DNA from: Natrinema gelatinilyticum
GTDB lineage: Archaea > Halobacteriota > Halobacteria > Halobacteriales > Natrialbaceae
Assembly: GCF_024266705.1 (NCBI RefSeq)
Contig: NZ_CP100756.1
Span: 3,596,001 to 3,660,000 of the forward strand
Direction of reading: 5' to 3'
Length of the DNA: 64,000 nt
In this document: one piece after another, positions 16,067 to 24,589 of the stretch
Layout of the letters: each line of letters begins with the position of its first letter
How positions within the stretch are numbered: the stretch's first letter is position 1
Notes under the pieces: generated by a model
The model's database searches: none
What the model was told of the DNA's origin: nothing
Seen by the model: only the letters and a program-made list of their open reading frames with translations
Program-made: the position numbers and the translations under genes

Positions 16067-17092
16067 ATGGCCGACGATGCCTCGCGCAAGCGAACGGTCC
16101 GCGGCCCCAAGATACGGACCAGCCGTGAGCAGAAGAGCGGCCGGAGAGCGAAGAAAGAGCTCGCGCGATCGGCGTCGAACGCCGGTACCCGAAGCGGCGA
16201 CACCCCGCTTTCCGATCCAGCAGCGATTGCCCCCGATCCGTTCGTCGAGACTGACGCAGTGGAGGCCCTCCAGCACCGGATCGCAGGCTGGCTCGAGGCG
16301 GAACAGCCGGTCCACCTGATCGGACCGACCGGGTGTGGAAAGACGGCGCTCGCGCTGTCGGTCGCCGAAGAGCGCGCTCGTCCTGTCGTCTGGATCAACG
16401 GCGACAACGCGGTCGACACCGCAGCGCTCGTCGGCTCCCACGCTGGCGGTGAACGATACGAGGAAACCGACCAGTTCGTCAGCGGGGTCACGAAGAAGAC
16501 GCAGATCGTTCGCGAACGGTGGGTGGACAACCCGCTCTCCGTCGCTGTGCGCGAGGGCGCGACGCTCGTCTACAACGAATTCTCCCGGAGCAACCCCGCG
16601 GCCCACAACGTCTTGCTCTCGGTTTTCGAAGAAGGTGTCCTCGAGCGACCGGGTAAGCACGGCGAGGAACGGACGATCGACGTCCACCCCGAGTTCCGGA
16701 CGATCCTCACGTCGAACGACGTGGAGTACGCTGGCGTCCACGAACAGCAGGATGCGCTGCTCGATCGGTTCATCGGCGTCCACGTCGATTACTATGACGA
16801 CGAAACCGAGCGATCGATCGTCGCGGCACACGTCGACCTCGCCGATGACGACATCGGGACCATCGTCGAGACGACGCGAGCGCTGCGAGATGAGCTCGAA
16901 ATAATCGTCGGGACGCGCGCGGCGATCACGGCGGCGAAGGGGCTCGCGGTCTTCGATCACGACGGTGAAAACGGGAAGTTCGATGACGAGATGCTGACGA
17001 ACGTCTTTACGGACGTCCTCGCACCGAAAATCGCACGCGAGGGTGACGGTGATATAGACGAACTCCGGTCGCAGATATCTCGTGTCGTCTGA
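16067..17092 (+). CDS. gvpN: Gas vesicle protein GvpN (MoxR-type AAA+ ATPase)
   Basis: A 341-aa protein. After a basic, disordered 60 residues comes an AAA+ domain with Walker A GPTGCGKTALALS (about 86-98). A further conserved stretch is LVYNEFSRSNPAAHNVLLSV, where the Asn-Glu pair stands in the Walker B position, and then FRTILTSNDVEYAG, a sensor-like segment. GvpN enhances vesicle synthesis and is found in most gvp clusters; it is helpful rather than strictly required in haloarchaea. It begins 6 nt after gvpA. Confidence 0.94.
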   Translation: MADDASRKRTVRGPKIRTSREQKSGRRAKKELARSASNAGTRSGDTPLSDPAAIAPDPFVETDAVEALQHRIAGWLEAEQPVHLIGPTGCGKTALALSVAEERARPVVWINGDNAVDTAALVGSHAGGERYEETDQFVSGVTKKTQIVRERWVDNPLSVAVREGATLVYNEFSRSNPAAHNVLLSVFEEGVLERPGKHGEERTIDVHPEFRTILTSNDVEYAGVHEQQDALLDRFIGVHVDYYDDETERSIVAAHVDLADDDIGTIVETTRALRDELEIIVGTRAAITAAKGLAVFDHDGENGKFDDEMLTNVFTDVLAPKIAREGDGDIDELRSQISRVV

Positions 17093-17143
17093 GTCACGAA
17101 CAGGAGCAATCGAACCGACCACTACCGAACCGATCCGAAACGT

Positions 17144-17713
17144 ATGGCCGAAGCCAAAACGCAATCACGGGAGCAGTGTAAGGCCCTCACCGATGACGGC
17201 GAGCGCTGCTCGCGGCAGGCACAGGACGATGGGTTCTGCTATCAACATGACGAGAGTGATCCAACAGTGAGCAACAGTCAGCCAGCCGAACAGGAACGGG
17301 AGGCCGAGGAGAACCGAGAAACCGAACAAGTCGACGAACAGGCAGCCGGCAGCACCGAGCCGCCGGCCTCGCGCAGAGAGACCGAAATGACGGCCGAGGA
17401 GCGAACCGATCCCGAAGCGGCCGACACGGAAGACGTCGACGCAGACCAGGAGATCGCAGGGGTCCTCGCGGTCCGGAAGACCGTCGTCTCCACTGCCAGT
17501 CAGCTCATCGGTCACGAGTTCGACGGTGTCAGCGAAATCTCCCCGACCGACGACGGGTGGCGTGCGATCGTCGAAGTTATCGAACGCCGCGCAGTCCCCG
17601 ACACACAGGACATCATCGGCCGCTACGAGATCGAACTCGACGACGACGCCGTCGTTCACGGGTACCGGCGGATCGATCGATACCGCCGCGGAGACACTGC
17701 AGAGTTCGAATGA
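17144..17713 (+). CDS. gvpO: Gas vesicle protein GvpO with an N-terminal Cys3His motif
   Basis: A 189-aa protein. The GvpO domain is the last 95 residues (VRKTVVSTASQLIGHEFDGV, ISPTDDGWRAIVEVIERRAV, IIGRYEIELDDDAVVHGYRR). GvpO is in the minimal haloarchaeal gene set. The first 35 residues carry a Cys12-x9-Cys22-x9-Cys32-x2-His35 pattern (EQCKALTDDGERCSRQ, GFCYQHDE) like small zinc knuckles found on unrelated proteins. An acidic low-complexity linker joins the two parts. Confidence 0.9.
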   Translation: MAEAKTQSREQCKALTDDGERCSRQAQDDGFCYQHDESDPTVSNSQPAEQEREAEENRETEQVDEQAAGSTEPPASRRETEMTAEERTDPEAADTEDVDADQEIAGVLAVRKTVVSTASQLIGHEFDGVSEISPTDDGWRAIVEVIERRAVPDTQDIIGRYEIELDDDAVVHGYRRIDRYRRGDTAEFE

Positions 17714-18416
17714 GGACTCGGTGAGAGGCGAACGGAATCGATCACACCCCCGAAGGTCCGTGTCCGCCTCGAACCGAGTCGAACACGCTTCCGTGACTGG
17801 TCGCTCAGTCCGCGGCGTCGACGTCGGGCCTCACACGCATTGTGCCCACTACCACACCAATCACGACGCCGTTGCGTTCACGTTCGCCTGCTGCGAGCGC
17901 TGTTGTCCCTGTTTTCGGTGCCACGAGCGAGTCGCGGATCACGAGTCGGAACCGCGGCACGAAAACTAATTCGACGAGCCGTCGGTGCTGTGTGGTGTCT
18001 GCGAACCACGCTCATCGACCCCGACTATCTCGAGGCCGACTATCGGTGTCCGTCGGTAGACGATCTGGTGGTGTTCTCGAGTAGCAATGTCGTCTTCTCG
18101 CGCGTGGCGGGTGCCGAATTCGTCGTTCCAGTGGTACCGAAGAGGCCACCGCCGAGGGAGAGTGCGGTCGAACTCGACGGTCCCGTAGGGCCCCGTCGCC
18201 GCATCCGTGAATCTGCCGCCGAGGAGCATCGCGGCCACGAAAACGGTGAACACGCGTCCCACGATCGGCGAATCTCGATTCATACCGATCGTCCCCCTCC
18301 GCATCCTGGACCGTAATACGCGTTTCCCATCTCGTGGCAGTCAGATGACTTGACGGACAAGTTCTCGAGCAGCGAATCCAGCAAGGTATTTCCGCATCGG
18401 GTGGCGGAATTTAGGT
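17714..18416. other. Stretch between gvpO and mutS without an intact gene; possible relic on the minus strand
   Basis: No complete gene is supported. On the minus strand, a frame from 18283 starts with a possible membrane segment (VFTVFVAAMLLGG). It closes at 17966, while an overlapping frame reads RRLVELVFVPRFRLVIRDSL and on to a stop at 17805. This could be one frameshifted gene or a coincidence of GC-rich sequence. The bases before 18417 serve as the mutS promoter region. Confidence 0.35.
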
Positions 18417-21251
18417 ATGGATGCGGCGCTTGGCCCGCCCGAGGCGATGGCCGAGAAGTACGACGACCTGACGCCGATGATGCGTCAGTATTACGATCTC
18501 TGTGATCGCTACGACGACGCGATCGTTCTGTTTCAGGTCGGCGACTTCTACGAGACGTTCTGTGAGGCTGCCGAGCGAACCGCCCGCCTGCTCGAAATCG
18601 CGCTGACCAGTCGCGAGGACAGCACCGGCGAGTACCCGATGTCTGGCATCCCGACCGACAATGCCGAGTCGTACATCGAACGGTTGCTTGAGGCCGGTTA
18701 CCGGGTCGCAGTCGCGGATCAGGTCGAGGAACCGGGCGAGTCACCGGGCGTCGTCGAGCGCGCCGTCACGCGCGTTATCACGCCCGGGACGCTCACCGAG
18801 GACGAACTGCTGGCGACTGACGACAACAATTTCGTCGCGGCCGTCGCGCGCAGCGACGGATCAGACGCCGGCGACGCGTGCGGCGGACTCGCGCTCGCGC
18901 TACTCGACGTTTCGACGGGTGACTTCCTGGCGACCAGTTCGACGTCGCGGGAGTCGATCGCCGACGAAGTGAGTCGGTTCGACCCCGCGGAGGCCGTCGT
19001 CGGCCCCGACGCGCCCGCCGATCTGTTTCCGGAGGGCTGCATGGTCTCGCCGTTCGATGAGCGCGTCTTCGATATCGATCGCGCCAGCAGGACCCTCTCG
19101 AGGTACTTCCGGACTCCTGACAGCCTGCTCGCGAGCGACGGCGAAATTCGGGCCTGCGGCGCGCTCCTGTCGTACGCTGAGTACGTCCGCGGTGGCGCAC
19201 ACGAAGGCGAGCGCGGCGATACCGCCAAGGGTGACGGTGAACACGACGCCGGTGAGCGCGGAGGCGTGGCCGAGCACACTGACGAATCGGTCGCCGTGCG
19301 AGCCGATCGCAAGCGCCTCGCGTATCTCACTCACCTCACGCGGTACGATCCGCGGGAGTATCTGCTGCTGGACGCCGTGGCCCTCCGGAGCCTCGAACTG
19401 TTCGAGCCCAGGGCCGTCCACGGGCAGGACGACGCGACGCTGGTCGGCGTCCTCGACGAGACCGCCAGCGCTCTCGGCGGACGAAAGCTCCGGGACTGGC
19501 TCCGACGGCCGCTGCTCGAGGTGGGCCGCATCGAGGCACGACAAGACGCGGTCGAAGAACTCACGGGCGCGGTCCAGACTCGCGAGCGGCTTCACGACCG
19601 CCTTCGGGAGGTTTACGACCTCGAACGGCTAATCGGACGGATCTCGCGTGAGCGGGCGAACGCACGGGACCTGCGCTCACTTCGAGACACCCTCGCCGTC
19701 GTGCCCGACGTTCGTGAGGCACTCGGTGAGGCCGACTGCGATCGATTGCAGCGTCTCTGCGAGAAGCTCGATCCGCTGGCCGACGTCCGCCGACTGATCG
19801 AGGATGCGATCGTCTCGGATCCGCCGATCGAGATCACCGACGGCGGGGTCATCGCCGAAGGGTACGATACTGATCTCGACGAACTGCGCGGAACGGCGCG
19901 GGACGGCAAACAGTGGATCGACGAACTGGAGGAGCGCGAACGCGACCGAACGGGGATCGACTCGCTGAAGGTCGGGTACAATTCGGTTCACGGCTACTAC
20001 ATCGAAGTGACGAACCCGAACCTCGAGCAGGTGCCCGAGGACTACCAGCGCCGACAGACGCTCAAAAACTCCGAACGGTTCGTGACCCCGGCGCTCAAAG
20101 AACGCGAAGATCAAATCGTCGGCGCGGAAGAGCGTGCGGACGAGCGGGAATACGAACTCTTCTGCGACGTGCGCAGTGAAATCGCCGACGAGGTCGAACG
20201 CGTGCAGGCGCTCGCCGACGCGCTCGCAACGCTCGACGCCCTCGTTTCGCTCGCGACGGCCGCGGCCCAGTACGACTACAGCCGACCCGATATCGTCGAC
20301 CGCGACGGGGGCCAGGTCATAGCGATCGAGAACGGCCGCCATCCCGTCGTCGAACGCACGCAAGACTCGTTCGTCCCGAACGACGCCCGCTTCGAGCGCG
20401 ATCGGCGGCTGGCGGTCATTACGGGCCCGAACATGTCGGGCAAATCGACGTACATGCGGCAAGTCGCCCAGATCGTCCTGCTCGCACAGGTCGGAAGCTT
20501 CGTCCCGGCTATGGCCGCCCGGCTCACCCCTTTCGACCGAATTTTTACCCGCGTCGGCGCCAGCGACGACATCGCCGGCGGACGCTCGACGTTCATGGTG
20601 GAGATGGAGGAACTCGCGACTATCCTGCGGGACGCTGACGAACGTTCACTGGTCCTGCTCGACGAAGTCGGTCGCGGTACCTCGACGGCGGACGGGACGG
20701 CCATCGCGCAGGCGATCACCGAACACCTCCACGACGAGGTCGGCGCGACCACGCTCTTTGCCACCCACCACCACCCGCTAACCGAACTCGCGGACGATCT
20801 CGAGGGAGCATTCACACTCCACTTCGAGGTCGACCAGGACGGCGACGAGGTCATCTTCCACCACGAGATCGCGCCCGGTGCAGCGACGGGCTCGTACGGC
20901 GTCGAAGTCGCGACCACGGCTGGTGTTCCTGACACGGTCGTGGATCGCGCACGGGAGCTAGTTTCACCAGCCGTGAGTGACGGTCTCGGGTCGAGTGGCG
21001 AAGCACCCTCTACCGGATCCACTTCGAGCGGTGAATCCGCTTTCGTCCCCGAAAGCGATCCACCAGCAACGGCGACTGCTGACGGTGGCGAGTCACCCGC
21101 CAGTTCGCCGGCCACGTCGCAGGGTCACGCGGCCGTCGGCGACGTCCCGTCCGACGTGGCTGCCGAACTCCGCGCGCTCGATCTCGCACACCTCACTCCC
21201 GTCGAAGCGTTGACCGAACTCGACCGGTTGAAGCGGTTACTCGAGGAGTGA
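18417..21251 (+). CDS. mutS: DNA mismatch repair protein MutS (MutS1 type)
   Basis: A 944-aa protein. The mismatch-reading motif appears as QVGDFYETF (Phe-Tyr-Glu, about residues 40-48). The ATPase has Walker A GPNMSGKSTYMRQ, then DDIAGGRSTFMVEMEE, Walker B LVLLDEVGRGTSTADG and ATHHHPLTEL. Two insertions distinguish it. One is a Gly/Glu/His-rich loop at about 261-297 (GERGDTAKGDGEHDAGERGG). The other is a Ser/Pro-rich linker at about 860-905 before the C-terminal helix. It should bind mismatches and act with MutL, which is not in the window. nucS lies 1.5 kb downstream. Confidence 0.96.
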   Translation: MDAALGPPEAMAEKYDDLTPMMRQYYDLCDRYDDAIVLFQVGDFYETFCEAAERTARLLEIALTSREDSTGEYPMSGIPTDNAESYIERLLEAGYRVAVADQVEEPGESPGVVERAVTRVITPGTLTEDELLATDDNNFVAAVARSDGSDAGDACGGLALALLDVSTGDFLATSSTSRESIADEVSRFDPAEAVVGPDAPADLFPEGCMVSPFDERVFDIDRASRTLSRYFRTPDSLLASDGEIRACGALLSYAEYVRGGAHEGERGDTAKGDGEHDAGERGGVAEHTDESVAVRADRKRLAYLTHLTRYDPREYLLLDAVALRSLELFEPRAVHGQDDATLVGVLDETASALGGRKLRDWLRRPLLEVGRIEARQDAVEELTGAVQTRERLHDRLREVYDLERLIGRISRERANARDLRSLRDTLAVVPDVREALGEADCDRLQRLCEKLDPLADVRRLIEDAIVSDPPIEITDGGVIAEGYDTDLDELRGTARDGKQWIDELEERERDRTGIDSLKVGYNSVHGYYIEVTNPNLEQVPEDYQRRQTLKNSERFVTPALKEREDQIVGAEERADEREYELFCDVRSEIADEVERVQALADALATLDALVSLATAAAQYDYSRPDIVDRDGGQVIAIENGRHPVVERTQDSFVPNDARFERDRRLAVITGPNMSGKSTYMRQVAQIVLLAQVGSFVPAMAARLTPFDRIFTRVGASDDIAGGRSTFMVEMEELATILRDADERSLVLLDEVGRGTSTADGTAIAQAITEHLHDEVGATTLFATHHHPLTELADDLEGAFTLHFEVDQDGDEVIFHHEIAPGAATGSYGVEVATTAGVPDTVVDRARELVSPAVSDGLGSSGEAPSTGSTSSGESAFVPESDPPATATADGGESPASSPATSQGHAAVGDVPSDVAAELRALDLAHLTPVEALTELDRLKRLLEE

Positions 21252-21258
21252 GGACCGA

Positions 21259-21786
21259 TCACCCGTCCTCGGCGATCGATTTCCGATAGAAGATCAGTTC
21301 GAAGGGATCGTCGAACGTTTCGAACCGCTCGCGGGACACGGCTTCGAACCCTTCTGCCTCGTACAGTCCGCGGGCCGCGGTTTGCTTCGGCCTCGTATCG
21401 AGGACGGCCTGTACGAACCCTCGGGACCGGGCGCGCCGCTCGAGTTCCCGGTATATCTGCCGACCGTAGCTGCGTCGCTGCGCGTCGGGAGCGACGCGCA
21501 TTCGAGTCACCTCGACCGTCGCGTCGGCGAGGGTGGGGACGTACGTCGTGATATACGCCGATTCGTCGATCGGTCGAAACACGCCCATCGCGACGATTCG
21601 TCCCTCGACCTCTCCGACGAGGAACTCGCCGCCTGCCTCGAGAAACGACTCGGTGACGCGTTGCAGGTCCTCGTCCGATACGCCTTCGACGTAGGCGCCG
21701 ACGTCTCGCATGGCGGTTTCGTGGAGTTCCCGGACTCGAGAACCGTCCGCCGGACGATAGCGACGGATCGCCAGTGTATAATCCAT
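21259..21786 (-). CDS. GNAT family N-acetyltransferase
   Basis: A 175-aa acetyltransferase. The acetyl-CoA loop is VAPDAQRRSYGRQIYRELE (motif A, R/Q-x-x-G-x-G/A with Ser-Tyr-Gly here). It is preceded by the strand VEVTRMRV and followed by AARGLYEAEGFEAV, the usual beta-bulge and helix of GNATs. The N-terminus (YTLAIRRYRPADGSRVRELH) is typical of single-domain GNATs. The substrate is unknown. Its stop lies 7 nt from the mutS stop (convergent). Confidence 0.88.
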   Translation of the reverse strand: MDYTLAIRRYRPADGSRVRELHETAMRDVGAYVEGVSDEDLQRVTESFLEAGGEFLVGEVEGRIVAMGVFRPIDESAYITTYVPTLADATVEVTRMRVAPDAQRRSYGRQIYRELERRARSRGFVQAVLDTRPKQTAARGLYEAEGFEAVSRERFETFDDPFELIFYRKSIAEDG

Positions 21787-21888
21787 ATTTGAACGTTCTT
21801 CGGACGATCAATAAACTTCGACCTTTGCGGATATCCGAATTGCACGGGCCGGCACAACGCACAACAGGCTTGGCGTGGACGTCTTTCT

Positions 21889-22032
21889 GTGACATATCGA
21901 ACGACGATCGGCTGGTCGCTCATCACCTCTGGAATCGTGACGCTGCTGCTCGCGTACCTCCCCGGAAAGTCGTGGTGGTGGGGCGTCGCGCTTCTGGTGC
22001 TTGGTATCGTGATTTTCACGGTTCGCCGGTAG
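21889..22032 (+). CDS. Small membrane protein (47 aa)
   Basis: A 47-aa frame from GTG 21889 to TAG 22032. It encodes two hydrophobic segments, WSLITSGIVTLLLAYLPG and WWWGVALLVLGIVIFTV, joined by a Gly-Lys-Ser turn and ended by Arg-Arg. Codon use is haloarchaeal. The layout is that of the small two-helix membrane proteins frequent in haloarchaea. No function is known. Confidence 0.7.
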   Translation: MTYRTTIGWSLITSGIVTLLLAYLPGKSWWWGVALLVLGIVIFTVRR

Positions 22033-22193
22033 CCGGCCGTCGTTACGTCGCGATGGTCACGAAAGCTGGCGACCTGCCATCGATACCGGCGACCGAATCC
22101 CCAGTCGAGACTCCGACGTTCGCCGCCGGTTGAAAGGTTAATCCGTCCGGTAAGCGAATGTTTCACCACGACTCACGGGAGGTGATGATCGAC

Positions 22194-22649
22194 ATGGGAG
22201 AACTAACACTAACCAGCCAGGCGTTCGACGACGGCGACCGAATCCCCGACGAGTACGGTTACACGAAAACGAACGTCAATCCGCCGCTCGAGATCGACGG
22301 CGTTCCAGCCGACGCCGAATCGCTCGCGCTGATCGTGGACGACCCCGACGCGAGGAAACCTACCGGCAAGGTGTGGGACCACTGGGTCGTCTGGAATATC
22401 CCCGCCGAGACGACGACGATTCCAGAAGACTGGAACGCGGCGGCCGCGACGGTGGGGACGAACGACTTCGGCGAACGCGACTATGGCGGCCCAAATCCAC
22501 CGGACAGGGAGCATACCTACCGGTTCAGGCTGTTCGCCCTCGATACGACGATCAGACTCGGACCGAAGGCCGACGCGAACACCCTCGAGTCGGCGATCGA
22601 CGGGCACGTCCTCAAGCGGGCAGAATTCGAGGGCACGTATCCTGCCTGA
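22194..22649 (+). CDS. YbhB/YbcL family (PEBP-like, Raf kinase inhibitor-like) protein
   Basis: The start at ATG 22194 (151 aa) is chosen because GGAGGTGA ends 9 nt before it. Family motifs are LALIVDDPDARKPTGKVWDH, WVVWNIPAETTTIPEDW, YGGPNPPDREHTYRFRLFAL and a final LKRAEFEGTYPA. These form the anion-binding pocket of phosphatidylethanolamine-binding-like proteins. Prokaryotic members are small soluble proteins of unclear function. No neighbour gives a hint. Confidence 0.9.
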   Translation: MGELTLTSQAFDDGDRIPDEYGYTKTNVNPPLEIDGVPADAESLALIVDDPDARKPTGKVWDHWVVWNIPAETTTIPEDWNAAAATVGTNDFGERDYGGPNPPDREHTYRFRLFALDTTIRLGPKADANTLESAIDGHVLKRAEFEGTYPA

Positions 22650-22726
22650 GAGTCATCTCCAGACGAAGAACCTGAACAGCGAATCGACGGCCTCGGTCGG
22701 GTCGGTGCCGACGGATGCTCACTCGC

Positions 22727-23470
22727 TCACTCGGCCGGCGGCTCGAGCGCGACGAACTCGAGGCCGTGATCGCACAACAGGCGATCCGCGCGGTCGGTCA
22801 CGGACGGGGAAACGAGGATGCCCCGGACGGTCGCGTCTGCGTGCAAGTCTCGCTCGAGGGCATCGACATAGCGCCGAAGCTGGCTCACCGCGTCGGGACC
22901 CACCCGGCGTCGCTTCAGTTCGACCACGACCGCGCGACCGGCCGAGTCCTCGCCGTAGATGTCGACCGCACCAGCGGGCGTGGCGCGCTCCGTCGCCAGC
23001 GGCGTAAACCCGGGCTCGAGCAAATCCGGGTCCTCGAGGATCCGCCGGCGGAGGTCCGCTTCAGTACCGACGAGGGACAGTTCGGTCTCGTCGGAACCGG
23101 AAAACGCAGACACCTGTTGGATCTCGCGAAATCGCACGTGAAGACGTTCGTCCGGCGCCGATCTAGAACTTTCGAGAACGAGGGACCCGTCTTCGCAGAA
23201 AACCTCGTGATTACACCCGGGTGGTTGCCAGTTGACCGGCTGTTGACCCTCGGCGGTGTGGACCAGCGCCGCCCCGTCGGGTTTGAGCATCACGTGTCGA
23301 TCGCCCGCCTCAAGGAAGCTCGTGGCGCGGCCGTCGTAATCGACGGTACACCGTCCGTAGACGGTCACCATGTCGCTTCGGTCGATCCCACGTGTGATCG
23401 CGTCGCGGGCCGCGTCGGGCGTCGGCTCCGTGAGAGTTTCCATCGGCTGACCGTACTCTGAGTCGCTCAC
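22727..23470 (-). CDS. nucS: Mismatch-specific endonuclease NucS/EndoMS
   Basis: A 247-aa protein from a GTG at 23470; an ATG at 23443 (METLTEP) is an alternative. The N-terminal DNA-binding domain includes VYGRCTVDYDGRATSFLEAG, DRHVMLKPDGAALVHTAEGQ and PVNWQPPGCNHEV. The C-terminal RecB-like nuclease has the catalytic set in ATPAGAVDIYGEDSAGRAVV (Asp), VELKRRRVG (Glu-x-Lys) and AVSQLRRYVDALE. EndoMS cuts both strands at mismatches, an alternative to MutS-MutL repair. Halobacteria often have both, and here they are 1.5 kb apart. Confidence 0.93.
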   Translation of the reverse strand: MSDSEYGQPMETLTEPTPDAARDAITRGIDRSDMVTVYGRCTVDYDGRATSFLEAGDRHVMLKPDGAALVHTAEGQQPVNWQPPGCNHEVFCEDGSLVLESSRSAPDERLHVRFREIQQVSAFSGSDETELSLVGTEADLRRRILEDPDLLEPGFTPLATERATPAGAVDIYGEDSAGRAVVVELKRRRVGPDAVSQLRRYVDALERDLHADATVRGILVSPSVTDRADRLLCDHGLEFVALEPPAE

Positions 23471-23747
23471 TGAATCCTCCTACCGGTGGACCGAATAAAA
23501 AGTGTCCGACAGCGAACCGAATCCGCCGCGGAGACGGCGAGAGACAGACGACCGTTCCGCGCGACGAGTTCGATCGGTTACCGGTTCGTTCGAAAACGGA
23601 ATCGGCTCGAGCAACGGCAGGCCCAAGCGGACACTCGACCCGGATCGGGAGGTCGTCCCAACCGACCCATCCCCCCGCGGGGGGCGGTACCGACTCGAGT
23701 CCGCGACCGGCTCGGGTCGGTCCCGGGCCGATGTGCTCGTGGGGACG

Positions 23748-24230
23748 TCACTCCACGCTGAACGGGCTCTCGCGTGCTGTCCAGTTCCAGCCCGGGAGCC
23801 GCTCCTGGAAGCCGGCGGCCAACGCGGCTTCGCAGTCGTCGACACCGGCGTTCTCGTCTTCGTCACCCTGAACGTGGACGTCGACGTAGTGAAACGTCGC
23901 CTCGCCGAGCGTCCGTAAGGGCTGCGTGCCAGCTATCGTTGCGGCCAGTTCCCGACCGAGGACTTCGTCGACGATGAAGCCGGGATAATCGCTCTCGACG
24001 TCGAGGGTTCTCAGGATGGCGACCATCGCGGCGATATTGACGGCCAGATCACCGTCCGCGAACACGGCGTCGACTTCTGCTCGATACTGCCCTTCGGTCA
24101 CTGCGTCTACGTCGGTGTCGAAACGGGCCCCGAGATCCGCACGAACGTCGTTGATTATCGGCACGACGACATCTGTGCGGTTTTCGATCCAGTCTCGTTC
24201 CTCGACGACGCGGTCACGTGTAATTCTCAT
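23748..24230 (-). CDS. Conserved-looking haloarchaeal protein of unknown function
   Basis: The start at ATG 24230 (160 aa) gives MRITRDRVVEERDWIENRTD, the natural beginning; the open frame upstream is arginine-rich noise. The protein is soluble, acidic, mixed alpha/beta, with VEGQ-type stretches such as VTEGQYRAEVDAVFADGDLA and a C-terminus GFQERLPGWNWTARE. Haloarchaeal relatives seem familiar but I cannot name the family. A TATA box (GGTATAAAAG, about 24275-24284) lies upstream. Confidence 0.75.
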   Translation of the reverse strand: MRITRDRVVEERDWIENRTDVVVPIINDVRADLGARFDTDVDAVTEGQYRAEVDAVFADGDLAVNIAAMVAILRTLDVESDYPGFIVDEVLGRELAATIAGTQPLRTLGEATFHYVDVHVQGDEDENAGVDDCEAALAAGFQERLPGWNWTARESPFSVE

Positions 24231-24589
24231 CCGATGGGTCCAACTACTGTCTGAATCGCCCTTGTTTTTGCGAAGGCTTTTATACCACGCAAAGAATAGC
24301 CTCGAGTAAGCGGGTTCTCCCTGGAATCTTCCCGCACGGACCAGAATGACCGGTCCGGGAGCGTGTTCGTCAGGCACAGAGTAGGATACAATGGCTCGGG
24401 AGACGAGACAGAGTGTGATCTACGTTGGCAGCCGGTGTCGACGTAACTCACGTTCGACTTCGACGCGGCGGACGCCGGTTGGCGGCCCACGTGGTGTCGA
24501 ACGCCGTCATCGGGTACGGAGCGATATCCTGTGCCTGCCGTCGCATGCGGTCCTGGGCGGCGAGTTCACGCAAGCCACATTCGGCGATT

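Noticed and set aside
17966..18304. 112-codon minus-strand frame with a possible membrane helix
   Set aside because: It closes early, a better frame continues nearby only by a shift, and no family is recognised; mentioned only as a possible relic.
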